Shown here in pieces: positions 33,635 through 42,062 of a stretch of DNA of 64,000 bases; within the stretch, counting starts at the first letter, position 1, and each line of letters begins with the position of its first letter. The DNA lies in the NCBI RefSeq assembly GCF_026646375.1, contig NZ_JAIPPU010000005.1, forward strand, positions 160,129-224,128, given 5' to 3'. The stretch comes from Acetobacterium wieringae. Lineage in GTDB: Bacteria > Bacillota > Clostridia > Eubacteriales > Eubacteriaceae. Below the pieces are notes generated by a model. It saw only the letters and a program-made list of their open reading frames with translations. It was not told where the DNA came from and did not search any database. A program made the translations under genes and the position numbers.

Positions 33635-35326
33635 CTAATAAAATTCTTCGAGTGGGTTCTTAATATATCCCCGTTCTTTTAACAACACATAAGGGTCTTC
33701 TTTTTTATCAAAAGCCTTTTTTCTTATCGCTAATAACGGTAATAGATTAGTGTTTGGTTTTGTTTTATTTTTTTGTTCTTTTTTTTGTTCATTGAGCTCA
33801 ATTGCCTGCTGGATTGCTTCCAGTTTAAGAGTATTGAATTCTGTTTCGGCTGGTTTTTTTTCTACAATTGTCTTTGCTATTATTTCTAAATCCTTTTGTT
33901 GTAAACAATCAAAAATACCAATTGCAAGCAATTCTACACACAAGTTTTCAATTTTATCTTTACGCTTATATTCAAGTGTTTTTTGCCTCTCAGAAAATGC
34001 AATTTTGATTCGCCCTGCCATTTCGGTATCATTTTTTAAATTTAACATGATATCATCTAAATTTATAATAATGTCTTCATACTTCATTATGTCCGATAAT
34101 TTATTATTGCGAACAGCTTTTATCATCGGCTGTATCATTTGCATATCTTCTTTTGCTGTACGTTTTAAAACTTTCGCCGAAATGATTTCATCTTGGTTAT
34201 CTTCATCAAAAAGCGCTCTTTCCTGCGCTAAAATAAATAAATTTACAGCTATAGCCGTAATTCCTTGACATTCTTCATAAAAAACTTCTTTTACTTCATC
34301 AGTTAGTTCCGAATAATTCTTTAAGCATTGCAAATCCCAAAGTGTTTCAAGAAAAAACTGCCACTCTTCATCATCTTTATGCATACGATCCCAAATAATT
34401 GCTCCATCACTTGCAGCCCGCCTAGCCTGTCTAAAGTTACCATTGAAAAGTTTTTGGGCCTTTGATGTGCCTATCATTACTGTTGGGATACCTACAGTAT
34501 TCGAAAGTGTAACAAAAAAGTCCAACATTTCTTCTTGTTCATTTTTTGCATGAAGCAGATTTTGTATTTCATCAATTATTAGAGTCCCAATTCCATACAT
34601 GCTAGCTAACGATGTCATATGTAAAAGCATTGTTGATGTAACACGATTTAGATATCCATGTTTTTCAAGATATCGTGTTCCTAATAGATCATCAATTGCT
34701 TTAAAAAAACTTTTGCAAAGCGTTGAAAGACTTCCATCAAACGGGCAGTCAATCTTCAACCATACAATTTGGGTCCGATTAAACGACTGTCCTTTGTACT
34801 CCGTATGCTTTATAACCTGCGGATACATCAATAATAAGCGCTCTATTGCAGTAGTTTTGCCGATGCCGGAAATTCCAATAATTGATAGGCTGTCAGCAGT
34901 TGAACGGATGTAATTCATTCGATCATAAATCTTGCTAATTGATTTTTCTTCATCTTCTTTCAACTCATTTATGATGCGAATTCTTTCCAGAAACTCTTTA
35001 TCTAAAGGATTTCTAGCCAAATAACCTCTTCTTATTAATGTCGAGAGTCTTCGTTCAATTTCAAAATGAATTGGAAGTGGTTGAATAAAATTCTTCACTC
35101 TCTTTAATACATGATATCGGATAAAACTCTCTTTCAATTTATCATGTTTAGTAATTTTGGGAATAGAAAAAAAATGATCCATTACATAGTCTTCCGAAAA
35201 AATTTGGGGAAGAGCTTCAATGTAAGGATTATTCTCATATTCAGATAAAAGTTGCTCTTTATAGTCAGCTTCTTCTAAATCACCCTTTAATATTGGATTA
35301 GTATTATTCTTTTCCAAATTCTTCAT
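33635..35326 (-). CDS. tnsC: TnsC, AAA+ regulator of transposition
   Basis: A 563-residue AAA+ ATPase. Walker A is GISGIGKTTAIERLLLMYP (about 151-169), and Walker B is GTLIIDEIQNLLHAK (about 247-261). NTVGIPTVMIGTSKAQKLF is the sensor block, with a following RQARRA region. TnsC polymerises on target DNA and links TnsD or TnsE to the TnsAB transposase. Its start lies inside the end of tnsB with a 23-bp overlap, a strongly coupled arrangement. The length is similar to Tn7 TnsC (555 residues). Confidence 0.93.
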   Translation of the reverse strand: MKNLEKNNTNPILKGDLEEADYKEQLLSEYENNPYIEALPQIFSEDYVMDHFFSIPKITKHDKLKESFIRYHVLKRVKNFIQPLPIHFEIERRLSTLIRRGYLARNPLDKEFLERIRIINELKEDEEKSISKIYDRMNYIRSTADSLSIIGISGIGKTTAIERLLLMYPQVIKHTEYKGQSFNRTQIVWLKIDCPFDGSLSTLCKSFFKAIDDLLGTRYLEKHGYLNRVTSTMLLHMTSLASMYGIGTLIIDEIQNLLHAKNEQEEMLDFFVTLSNTVGIPTVMIGTSKAQKLFNGNFRQARRAASDGAIIWDRMHKDDEEWQFFLETLWDLQCLKNYSELTDEVKEVFYEECQGITAIAVNLFILAQERALFDEDNQDEIISAKVLKRTAKEDMQMIQPMIKAVRNNKLSDIMKYEDIIINLDDIMLNLKNDTEMAGRIKIAFSERQKTLEYKRKDKIENLCVELLAIGIFDCLQQKDLEIIAKTIVEKKPAETEFNTLKLEAIQQAIELNEQKKEQKNKTKPNTNLLPLLAIRKKAFDKKEDPYVLLKERGYIKNPLEEFY

Positions 35327-37466
35327 CCCTCTTCTTTTTTAACTTATCCATTAATCTAGAATTCTTATTTTGATCATTATTGTTGTTTATTTCCACTTTT
35401 GTTTCAAAATTAAAGATTTTTTGTTCCATTGGTTCTATTTCTGGTGTCAAATCAAATTTTTCAACCTTTCTATTTAAAGATTTTTCTGCTTGTCTATTAA
35501 TTCGAATATTTTTTAGCTTTTCTGTCTTAGAAATATTGTCAATATCGTCTCTTCTCTTTTCATAAGAAGCTTTTTTTACTATTTCCTCAATTGCAGCATC
35601 TGTATTAATGGAATTCTCTAATTGCTCGGTCTTCTCAAATGATTTAAGTTCCTGTATCATTTCCTGATAAAATTGAATTTCTTCAAGAGCATCATCTTTG
35701 TATTGATCATTAATAGATAACAAATAGCAAGTATCATAACTTTTTCCATCCGAATGTGGAATATATATTTGCTTTATGTCCCTTGGGTCGTATACAACTT
35801 CAATACTGGAGTTTTTTAATTTCAAATACCACTGTTCAGCAATAGCTTTTTCTGAACCATAAAATAATTTCTTAAAAACAATACCTGCACGAGTAATTCT
35901 TGCTTTTCCGTTAGGTAAGACATTGAGTCTAAATATATTTTGATTTGATATTATCTGTAAACAGCCCTTTTTATTAGCAATTCCCCAATTCCATAAATTG
36001 AGTGGTGTTGCAATTAAACCGTCAAGAATCATACTTTTTTCAAGGGGGTATTTTTCGATTATCTTTTGATTGTGCTGAAGTACAATATGAATTATAATTT
36101 TTGTAAATTCTTTTAAGTTAATCTTAGCATCCAGTCGATAATCTTGATCCCCTCTTTTTCGATATTCCTTTTGAATTGCTCCAGGGGTTTTATGCTTAAT
36201 CTTCGTATTTATGGTACGGAACTGCCGTTCTACAATTCCTTTTAAATCCCCTCTATACGCTGAGGTATTCTCAATTTTAATATTTAAATTATTAATTAAA
36301 TTTTCTACAGAATAGCCTTCGAATTCGCCCCGATCGGCAATTATTATTTCTGGCAAATGCTTAGCTGGCCATTCATTTTCATTAATTGAAATATCAAACT
36401 GACGACAATAGTCAACTTTATTTGTCGCCATATTATCAAGTGCCATCATCGCACCTACCCATGAGGGTCCCTCCAATCCAACATAAATACCAGTAATCAA
36501 ACGAGAGTAAACGTCAATTACAGCATAAACTATTGGTCGACCAATAATTAAGTTTCTATTAAATGAACTTACTAAATAAATATCAGCAATAGTGGCATCA
36601 ATTTGAAAACGAGTTCCTGGTCCATCAGTTTCATTTGTTGAGGTACCAAGCAATGGACGATGTTTTAGTTCATATTCCTTTAAGCTTTTTCTTGAAATAA
36701 TATCAAGTTGTGGGTCTTCATTTTTTTTATACCAATAGTAAAATTGGCCAAATGTTGGAATTCTTGAAGCATCCCAGACTCTGTATTTTTTTTCATTGTT
36801 TTCAAAATATATATCTGAATAATAAGTTTTCAATAAATAGCTATATGTTTCTGTTAAAGAATTCTGATTTTTTTGTTGAAATTGACTCTTAATAACATAC
36901 TCAAATTGTTTTTTGACATTGTCAGTAATATTAAAACCGTTGCTACCATCATCTAATAGATTAAATTTTCGTGGTCTTCCCGTTTTCGCTCCGGTAAGAT
37001 CTCTTTCTTTCCCTTTTCCGCCCGAAAAAATATAGTCAGGTAATAACGCATTTTTATTAAGACCTCGTTGCCAGAATCTAGTAAATACACGTTTTATTTT
37101 TAGTTCGTTTAAACCTGTCTTGATCGCAATATCTTTGAATAAATCTTCTCTTTTATCCATTGACAATAGCTCAATTTTGCTCTCTTCCCAGTATTTGGAT
37201 ACAATTCTCCAATTATCATTTCTTTTTTTTATTTGCGTATTTGTCAAATTTTCATCTGAATAACTATTTAAATATGGATCTGGTATCAGTAGTAATGCCT
37301 CCCCCAGTAATTCCGCTTCTAACGTGTTAATTGTAGCTATCTTGGGCATTGCTGTATCGCCATGCAGGTTAACAAAATAAGCATTTCCACCTTCAATATG
37401 AATGATTCTAATTCTATTCTTTTCAGCTTTATCTAAATATTCATAAACTTGATTATAACAGATCAT
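35304..37466 (-). CDS. tnsB: TnsB, DDE transposase
   Basis: A 720-residue transposase of the Tn7/Mu/IS481-like DDE group (Tn7 TnsB is 702). The catalytic core shows the three acidic residues: Asp in RFQIDATIADIYLV, Asp in IIIADRGEFEGY and Glu in LKGIVERQFRTIN. YAVIDVYSRLITGIYVGLEG lies between the first two, as expected. N-terminal helix-turn-helix domains bind the end repeats, and the C-terminal tail is rich in charged residues. Start and stop overlap tnsA by four bases (ATGA). It should bind the TTATCAAACTTTGTTTT repeats at the right end. Confidence 0.94.
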   Translation of the reverse strand: MICYNQVYEYLDKAEKNRIRIIHIEGGNAYFVNLHGDTAMPKIATINTLEAELLGEALLLIPDPYLNSYSDENLTNTQIKKRNDNWRIVSKYWEESKIELLSMDKREDLFKDIAIKTGLNELKIKRVFTRFWQRGLNKNALLPDYIFSGGKGKERDLTGAKTGRPRKFNLLDDGSNGFNITDNVKKQFEYVIKSQFQQKNQNSLTETYSYLLKTYYSDIYFENNEKKYRVWDASRIPTFGQFYYWYKKNEDPQLDIISRKSLKEYELKHRPLLGTSTNETDGPGTRFQIDATIADIYLVSSFNRNLIIGRPIVYAVIDVYSRLITGIYVGLEGPSWVGAMMALDNMATNKVDYCRQFDISINENEWPAKHLPEIIIADRGEFEGYSVENLINNLNIKIENTSAYRGDLKGIVERQFRTINTKIKHKTPGAIQKEYRKRGDQDYRLDAKINLKEFTKIIIHIVLQHNQKIIEKYPLEKSMILDGLIATPLNLWNWGIANKKGCLQIISNQNIFRLNVLPNGKARITRAGIVFKKLFYGSEKAIAEQWYLKLKNSSIEVVYDPRDIKQIYIPHSDGKSYDTCYLLSINDQYKDDALEEIQFYQEMIQELKSFEKTEQLENSINTDAAIEEIVKKASYEKRRDDIDNISKTEKLKNIRINRQAEKSLNRKVEKFDLTPEIEPMEQKIFNFETKVEINNNNDQNKNSRLMDKLKKKRDEEFGKE

Positions 37467-38305
37467 ATTACACTCTCTTTCAGAGAAAAATCTTTATAAA
37501 TTGCTTCGATTGGAATGTTTTCGTTTATATCAAGCTTCACTTTAAGATTAACATCAATTATTTTGCTAATTATTAAATGTTTAAAAATAGTTAGACCACT
37601 TCCCGCATTGAGACCAAAATCTCTTTCAAATTCTTTCGATATTGTTCGAATTGAATTGGACGATGTTCTTAACATCCTGTTAATATAATCCGTTAATAAG
37701 TCCTCCATTTCAATTTCTGGGAAAGCTTTAAAATCTTCGAAATTTGTTAACTCTTTATACGAATGAACAAAACCAATATTTTGTGCTGTTGTTTTATTAA
37801 TTTCTTCCTCAGTAACAATTCCCCAATCAATCTGGTGCCGTTCCCAATAAACACGTTCTATTTCGAACTTTTCCAATATTCTCTCATTTGATAATTCTTT
37901 CTTCATTTTTACTGTTCTCGCATGATCTTTAATATTTCCATCATTTTTCATTGTAACAACAAAATCTGTTGACATAACAATTGGTTCATTCGTCTGTGGA
38001 TTACGAGGATGTATAATACCTAATTCATCTGCAATTAATAATGTATCCTCAAGCGGTAGAAGCGGGTATTGTTCTCGTATATCTACTACATAGTCGGAAA
38101 ATTCCAACAAGTAAAAATAGTTTTTTTCCAAATCAGATAGAAATTCATATTGTCTCGGTATTTTTATCCCTTTTAAACGGGTTGATCTACCTAATGAAGA
38201 AACATCTTGAATAACAAGCCAAGGTTTATAATCTATCCCAGCACCAATTCCTCTGCCTTCCTTTAATTTTTTATCTATAGAATTTTTTCTGCTGCGTTTT
38301 GCCAA
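37463..38305 (-). CDS. tnsA: TnsA endonuclease, TTG start
   Basis: The start is taken as TTG at 38303-38305, because CGGAGG lies seven bases upstream and the resulting N-terminus MAKRSRKNSIDKKLKEGRG matches Tn7 TnsA (MAKANSS...RRIKEGRG). An in-frame ATG at 38338 has no ribosome-binding site. In the 280-residue product the catalytic residues are E60 (FLSDLEKNYF), D114 (MSTDFVV) and K133 (TVKMKKEL), near Tn7 E63, D114 and K132. TnsA cuts the 5' ends of the transposon, giving cut-and-paste transposition with TnsB. Confidence 0.92.
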   Translation of the reverse strand: MAKRSRKNSIDKKLKEGRGIGAGIDYKPWLVIQDVSSLGRSTRLKGIKIPRQYEFLSDLEKNYFYLLEFSDYVVDIREQYPLLPLEDTLLIADELGIIHPRNPQTNEPIVMSTDFVVTMKNDGNIKDHARTVKMKKELSNERILEKFEIERVYWERHQIDWGIVTEEEINKTTAQNIGFVHSYKELTNFEDFKAFPEIEMEDLLTDYINRMLRTSSNSIRTISKEFERDFGLNAGSGLTIFKHLIISKIIDVNLKVKLDINENIPIEAIYKDFSLKESVI

Positions 38306-38368
38306 TATTTCGCCTCCGAATAGTTTATTATCTAACATGCATATGTGATTGAAGAATAAAAAAATACC

Positions 38369-38398
38369 GTTTAGTTATATAATACCCTAAACGGCTTT
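38369..38398. terminator. Bidirectional terminator inside the transposon right end
   Basis: CCGTTTAG and CTAAACGG form an 8-bp stem with a 12-nt loop. On the plus strand it is followed by CTTTTTTT, and on the minus strand by TATTTTTTT. It separates glmS transcription from tnsA. Confidence 0.75.
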
Positions 38399-38400
38399 TT

Positions 38401-38457
38401 TTATCAAACTTTGTTTTTAATTATCAAACTTTGTTTTATGTTATCAAACTTTGTTTT
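38401..38457. repeat. Three perfect 17-bp TnsB-type binding repeats
   Basis: TTATCAAACTTTGTTTT occurs at 38401-38417, 38421-38437 and 38441-38457, an exact 20-bp period, with the last copy 9 bp from the terminal ACA. Multiple overlapping or abutting TnsB sites are typical of a Tn7 right end. Confidence 0.93.
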
Positions 38458-38530
38458 AAAACTACAAATACTTCAAAATTTGTCGTCTATTTACTCCACC
38501 GTCACACTTTTTGCCAGATTTTTAGGTTTA
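38458..38530. other. Transposon right terminus and attTn7 region
   Basis: The terminus is ACTACA at 38461-38466. AATAC (38467-38471) is the presumed 5-bp target duplication. The glmS stop codon is at 38491-38493, and the codons to its right encode the conserved glmS C-terminus (KNLAKSVTVE), the sequence that TnsD recognises in Tn7. Confidence 0.85.
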
Positions 38531-40314
38531 TCAACATCACACCCTCGGGCAACTGCCAGATAATAGGCCAACAGCTGTAGATACACAATGGTGGGAATGG
38601 CGGTGATATCATCATCCATCTCCGGAATCACCCAGACCTCATCCACCTCCGAAGCAATATCCTCATGACTGGCCTGAACAATCGCCAATACGTGGGCGCC
38701 TCGGGCCTTTACTTCTTTAATATTGCTGAGCATTTTTTCGAACACATTTTCCTGGGTACAGACGGCTACCACGATGGTACCCTCCTCAATCAGGGCAATC
38801 GGGCCGTGTTTGAGTTCCCCGGCTGCATAGGCTTCAGAATGAATATAGGAGATCTCCTTAAGTTTTAGTGAACCTTCCATGCTGGTATAAAGATCCACCC
38901 CTCGCCCCATATAAAAAAGATCACTGATCTGATAATTTTTATCGGCAAATGCTTTAATCACGTCCTGGGTTTCCAATGCTTTATCGATCAGTCCCGGGGT
39001 CATCATCAGCCCATGACAAATCCGAGCCGCATCTTCTTTGTTCATTTTGCCATTGAGATTTCCTAAAAATGAAGCCAGCAGCATCATACAACCAACTTGG
39101 GTGACATACGCCTTGGTCGATGCCACGGCAATTTCCGGTCCGGCATTGGTATAAATAACGTCATCGGCTTCCCGGGCAATGGAACTGCCGACCACATTGG
39201 TCACCGCCAAAACCCAGGCTCCCCGTTCTTTAGCCAGGCGGATCGCCGCCAGCGTATCGGCGGTTTCGCCAGATTGACTGATCACAATCAACAGGGTATT
39301 TTCGTCGATAATCGGATTTTTATAGCGATACTCCGAAGCTGCTTCGGTTTCGACGCTGATCCGGGCGAATTTTTCAAAATAGTACTTGCCCACCATCCCG
39401 GCATGGTAGGCAGTGCCACAAGCGACAATCTGAATCCGGTTGATCTTTTTCATCATCTCCGCATTGAGCTTCAACCCAGTAAAGGATGCACCATTTTCAC
39501 AGCAACGGCTCATTAAAGCTTCCATCATCGCCTTGGGTTGCTCCACCATTTCTTTCATCATGAAGTGATCGTAGCCGCCTTTTTCAGCATCTCCGGGATC
39601 CCAATCGACAACAAAAACTTCTTTATCAACGGTGTTACCAGCGCTGTCCATAACCTGAATATGGTTTGCTGTCAAAACTGCCATTTCGCCGTTATCCAGC
39701 AGATAGACTTCCCGGGTATAGTTAAGAATCGCGGGAATATCCGAAGCGATAAAGTTTTCGCCATCACCCAGTCCGACAATCAAGGGACTATCTTTACGGA
39801 CAGCCACAATCTTATCCGGCTCGTTGGCACACAGAACCGCCAGGGCATAAGAGCCGCTCATCCGCTGTAAGGCAATCTGAATCGTTTCGACCAGATCACC
39901 GGTATAAAGTTCATTCAGCAGATGGGCAATCACTTCGGTATCAGTATCCGAAATAAAGACATGGCCTTGCGCCTGCAGCTCATCTTTCAACGTCATATAA
40001 TTTTCGATGATACCATTGTGAACCACCGAGATTTCTTTATTGACACTACAATGGGGATGGGCATTGGCATCGGAAGGAACCCCATGGGTTGCCCAACGGG
40101 TATGTCCGATACCGACCTGCCCAGAAAGCGGTGTTTTATCCAGAACATCTTGCAAGTTTTTAAGCCGCCCTTTTTTCTTTTCCACTCGGATCACTTCATT
40201 TTCCAGAGTCGCAATTCCGGCTGAATCATACCCCCGGTACTCCAGCCGGGAAAGACCGTTAATAAGCACTTTCTGGGCCTGTTTATCGCCGATATAACCT
40301 ACTATTCCACACAT
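38491..40314 (-). CDS. glmS: Glutamine-fructose-6-phosphate aminotransferase (isomerizing)
   Basis: A 607-residue enzyme with the N-terminal glutaminase domain beginning MCGIVGYIG, where Cys2 becomes the catalytic N-terminal Cys. It is followed by two SIS domains, with blocks SQSGETADTLAA and GRGVDLYTSMEGSLKLKEIS quoted in part. The C-terminus is KNLAKSVTVE. It makes glucosamine-6-phosphate for cell-wall synthesis. It is controlled by a self-cleaving ribozyme in its leader. Its own downstream terminator has been displaced by the Tn7-like insertion, so termination probably now occurs at the hairpin at 38369-38398. Confidence 0.97.
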   Translation of the reverse strand: MCGIVGYIGDKQAQKVLINGLSRLEYRGYDSAGIATLENEVIRVEKKKGRLKNLQDVLDKTPLSGQVGIGHTRWATHGVPSDANAHPHCSVNKEISVVHNGIIENYMTLKDELQAQGHVFISDTDTEVIAHLLNELYTGDLVETIQIALQRMSGSYALAVLCANEPDKIVAVRKDSPLIVGLGDGENFIASDIPAILNYTREVYLLDNGEMAVLTANHIQVMDSAGNTVDKEVFVVDWDPGDAEKGGYDHFMMKEMVEQPKAMMEALMSRCCENGASFTGLKLNAEMMKKINRIQIVACGTAYHAGMVGKYYFEKFARISVETEAASEYRYKNPIIDENTLLIVISQSGETADTLAAIRLAKERGAWVLAVTNVVGSSIAREADDVIYTNAGPEIAVASTKAYVTQVGCMMLLASFLGNLNGKMNKEDAARICHGLMMTPGLIDKALETQDVIKAFADKNYQISDLFYMGRGVDLYTSMEGSLKLKEISYIHSEAYAAGELKHGPIALIEEGTIVVAVCTQENVFEKMLSNIKEVKARGAHVLAIVQASHEDIASEVDEVWVIPEMDDDITAIPTIVYLQLLAYYLAVARGCDVDKPKNLAKSVTVE

Positions 40315-40336
40315 TTTTTCACCTGTATTTCTTTTT

Positions 40337-40468
40337 TATGCCACCTCTGTCCTGAAAATCACTCTTCAGTTTTAAATGACAATTCTCCAGGGCATCCGCC
40401 GAATTTTCGATACTCCCTGACCTCGTCAACTCAATTTTTGTGTGGACCATCACTTGAGTTCTGGCGCT
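40337..40468 (-). ncRNA. glmS ribozyme
   Basis: The minus-strand leader contains the conserved core blocks in order: AGCGCCAGAACT (cleavage side, 40468 downward), GTTGACGAGGTCAGGGAGT, ATCGAAAATTCGGCGGATG and CCCTGG. Pairing elements P2, P2.1 and P3 are recognisable. In the family, glucosamine-6-phosphate binding triggers cleavage and degradation of the glmS mRNA. The 3' boundary is approximate; the ribozyme ends about 20 bp before the glmS ATG. Confidence 0.93.
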
Positions 40469-40525
40469 TTTTTGCAGTCTTTTGGGTTTAGTCCGTTTAT
40501 TTCATACCCAAAAACATACTGAGAT

Positions 40526-40534
40526 ATTCTACCA
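40526..40534 (-). promoter_or_regulatory. Extended -10 promoter element of glmS
   Basis: On the minus strand TGGTAGAAT (40526-40534) is an extended -10 element. No good -35 is visible at standard spacing. It lies about 60 bp upstream of the ribozyme cleavage site and just after the glmM-side terminator. Confidence 0.5.
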
Positions 40535-40556
40535 CAAAAATATATTCAACACAAAA

Positions 40557-40580
40557 AAATGAGGGATAACACCCTCATTT
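40557..40580 (-). terminator. Intrinsic terminator downstream of glmM
   Basis: AAATGAGGG and CCCTCATTT form a 9-bp stem with a 6-nt loop, followed on the minus strand by TTTTTTT. It separates glmM transcription from glmS. Confidence 0.88.
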
Positions 40581-40650
40581 CTTAAATTATTATTAATTTT
40601 TCAGATTTTACGCGCGGTGTTAACAGTTCGATTATCAGTTTCGCCAAATT

Positions 40651-41988
40651 TCAACAACCTAAACGCTGTTCAATCAATGTCGCCAATTCACAGGCTATAA
40701 GGGTTAATTCATCCTGATCTTGCCCCTCAATCATCACCCGTACCAATGGTTCAGTTCCCGATGGACGAATCAACACCCGTCCGTGCCCATGAAAATGAGC
40801 TTCCACTTCCTGAATCCGCCTTTGAATCTCAGCATCATTCAGATAGTCCAGTTTCTTTTTGTTTTCGACTTTGGCATTAACAAGGATCTGAGGGTAAACC
40901 GTCATCAGATTATTCAGGGTCTTGGCATCCCGGCCATCCTGTTTTAACAATTCCAATAAGATCATGGCCGTAAGCATCCCGTCCCCGGTGGTGTTATGAT
41001 CCAAAAGGATCAAATGGCCGGACTGTTCACCGCCCAGATTATAATCGCCGGCAATCATCGCTTCAAGGACATACCGATCACCAACATCCGTCTTAATGGT
41101 TTTACACCCAGCGGCACTTAACGCCAGATCCAGGCCGATATTACTCATTACGGTGACCACCACGGTATCTTTTTTTAACGTATTGCAGGCCTTCATCGAT
41201 GACCCGATCAGGTTCATAATTTTGTCGCCATCGATGATCGCACCACCATTATCAACTGCCAGACAGCGATCTGCATCGCCATCAAAAGCAATACCGATAT
41301 CGGCTTTTTCGTCAACCACCCGACTTTGTAAGGGCTGTAAGTGGGTGGATCCACACCCGGCATTAATATTCTTGCCATCAGGTTGATCCCCGATGACCAC
41401 AACATCGGCTCCGAGGTGACGAAAAAACGTCGGAGCAATGCTATAAGCAGCCCCGTTGGCACAGTCCATCACTACCTTAAGCCCAGAAAAATCACTTTTT
41501 ATCGCCTGTTTGATGTGGTTTAAATAGAGGTCTTCCGGTTTTTCCAGTCGACTGATTCGGCCCCCCTCTTTTAATACAACTTCCTGTTTTTCCAGAACGA
41601 TGGTTTCAATTTCGTCTTCTACTGCATCTGGCAGTTTGAATCCCAGACCATCAAAAAATTTGATCCCATTAAATTGATAAGGGTTGTGGGAAGCCGAGAT
41701 CACGACACCAGCATCGGCATGAATTGCTCGGGTTATCACTGCAATGGCAGGGGTTGGTAAAACGCCAACCAACACGGCTTCACCGCCAACCGCCATAATA
41801 CCCTGAGCCAGAGCCTGTTCCAAGGCGTTTCCGGATTCCCGGGTGTCCATGCCAATGACGATTTTGGGACGATGCGCGTTTCTTCCCAGAACACTGGCTC
41901 CGGCCTGACCTAAACCATAAGCCAGATCCAATGTCAATTCTTTTTCATATACACCACGAACGCCATCAGTACCAAATAATTTTCCCAT
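40651..41988 (-). CDS. glmM: Phosphoglucosamine mutase
   Basis: A 445-residue alpha-D-phosphohexomutase. It begins MGKLFGTDGVRGVYEKELT. The active-site block VVISASHNPYQFNGIKFF contains the phosphorylated Ser100. The metal loop is IAFDGDADRC and the phosphate-binding C-terminal loop is IRPSGTEPLVRVM. It converts glucosamine-6-phosphate from GlmS to glucosamine-1-phosphate for UDP-GlcNAc. It lies directly upstream of glmS on the same strand but is separated by a terminator and a new promoter. Confidence 0.97.
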   Translation of the reverse strand: MGKLFGTDGVRGVYEKELTLDLAYGLGQAGASVLGRNAHRPKIVIGMDTRESGNALEQALAQGIMAVGGEAVLVGVLPTPAIAVITRAIHADAGVVISASHNPYQFNGIKFFDGLGFKLPDAVEDEIETIVLEKQEVVLKEGGRISRLEKPEDLYLNHIKQAIKSDFSGLKVVMDCANGAAYSIAPTFFRHLGADVVVIGDQPDGKNINAGCGSTHLQPLQSRVVDEKADIGIAFDGDADRCLAVDNGGAIIDGDKIMNLIGSSMKACNTLKKDTVVVTVMSNIGLDLALSAAGCKTIKTDVGDRYVLEAMIAGDYNLGGEQSGHLILLDHNTTGDGMLTAMILLELLKQDGRDAKTLNNLMTVYPQILVNAKVENKKKLDYLNDAEIQRRIQEVEAHFHGHGRVLIRPSGTEPLVRVMIEGQDQDELTLIACELATLIEQRLGC

Positions 41989-42062
41989 CTATATAAAACT
42001 CCTTAGTCTTTTTCTCTTTACTTAAAATTTACTGGCTTTATTATAACCTAATGCGACTTATT

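Larger units (their letters stand above)
30229..38466 (-). mobile_element. Tn7-like transposon, minimal extent (right end and tnsABCDE; left end not found)
   Basis: Five genes in Tn7 order, tnsA-B-C-D-E, are transcribed inward from a right end. That end holds three perfect 17-bp repeats at 38401, 38421 and 38441 and a terminal ACA at 38464-38466 (TGT on the other strand). The end lies 24 bp from the glmS stop codon, the site and orientation used by Tn7 through TnsD. The 5 bp beyond the end (AATAC, 38467-38471) would be one copy of the target duplication. The second copy and the left end were not located at lower coordinates, so the stated left limit is only the end of tnsE. Cargo would lie to its left. 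Confidence 0.9.

Noticed and set aside
40611..40620. Short GC-rich ACGCGCGG sequence downstream of glmM
   Set aside because: No pairing partner or conserved motif; nothing to support a function.
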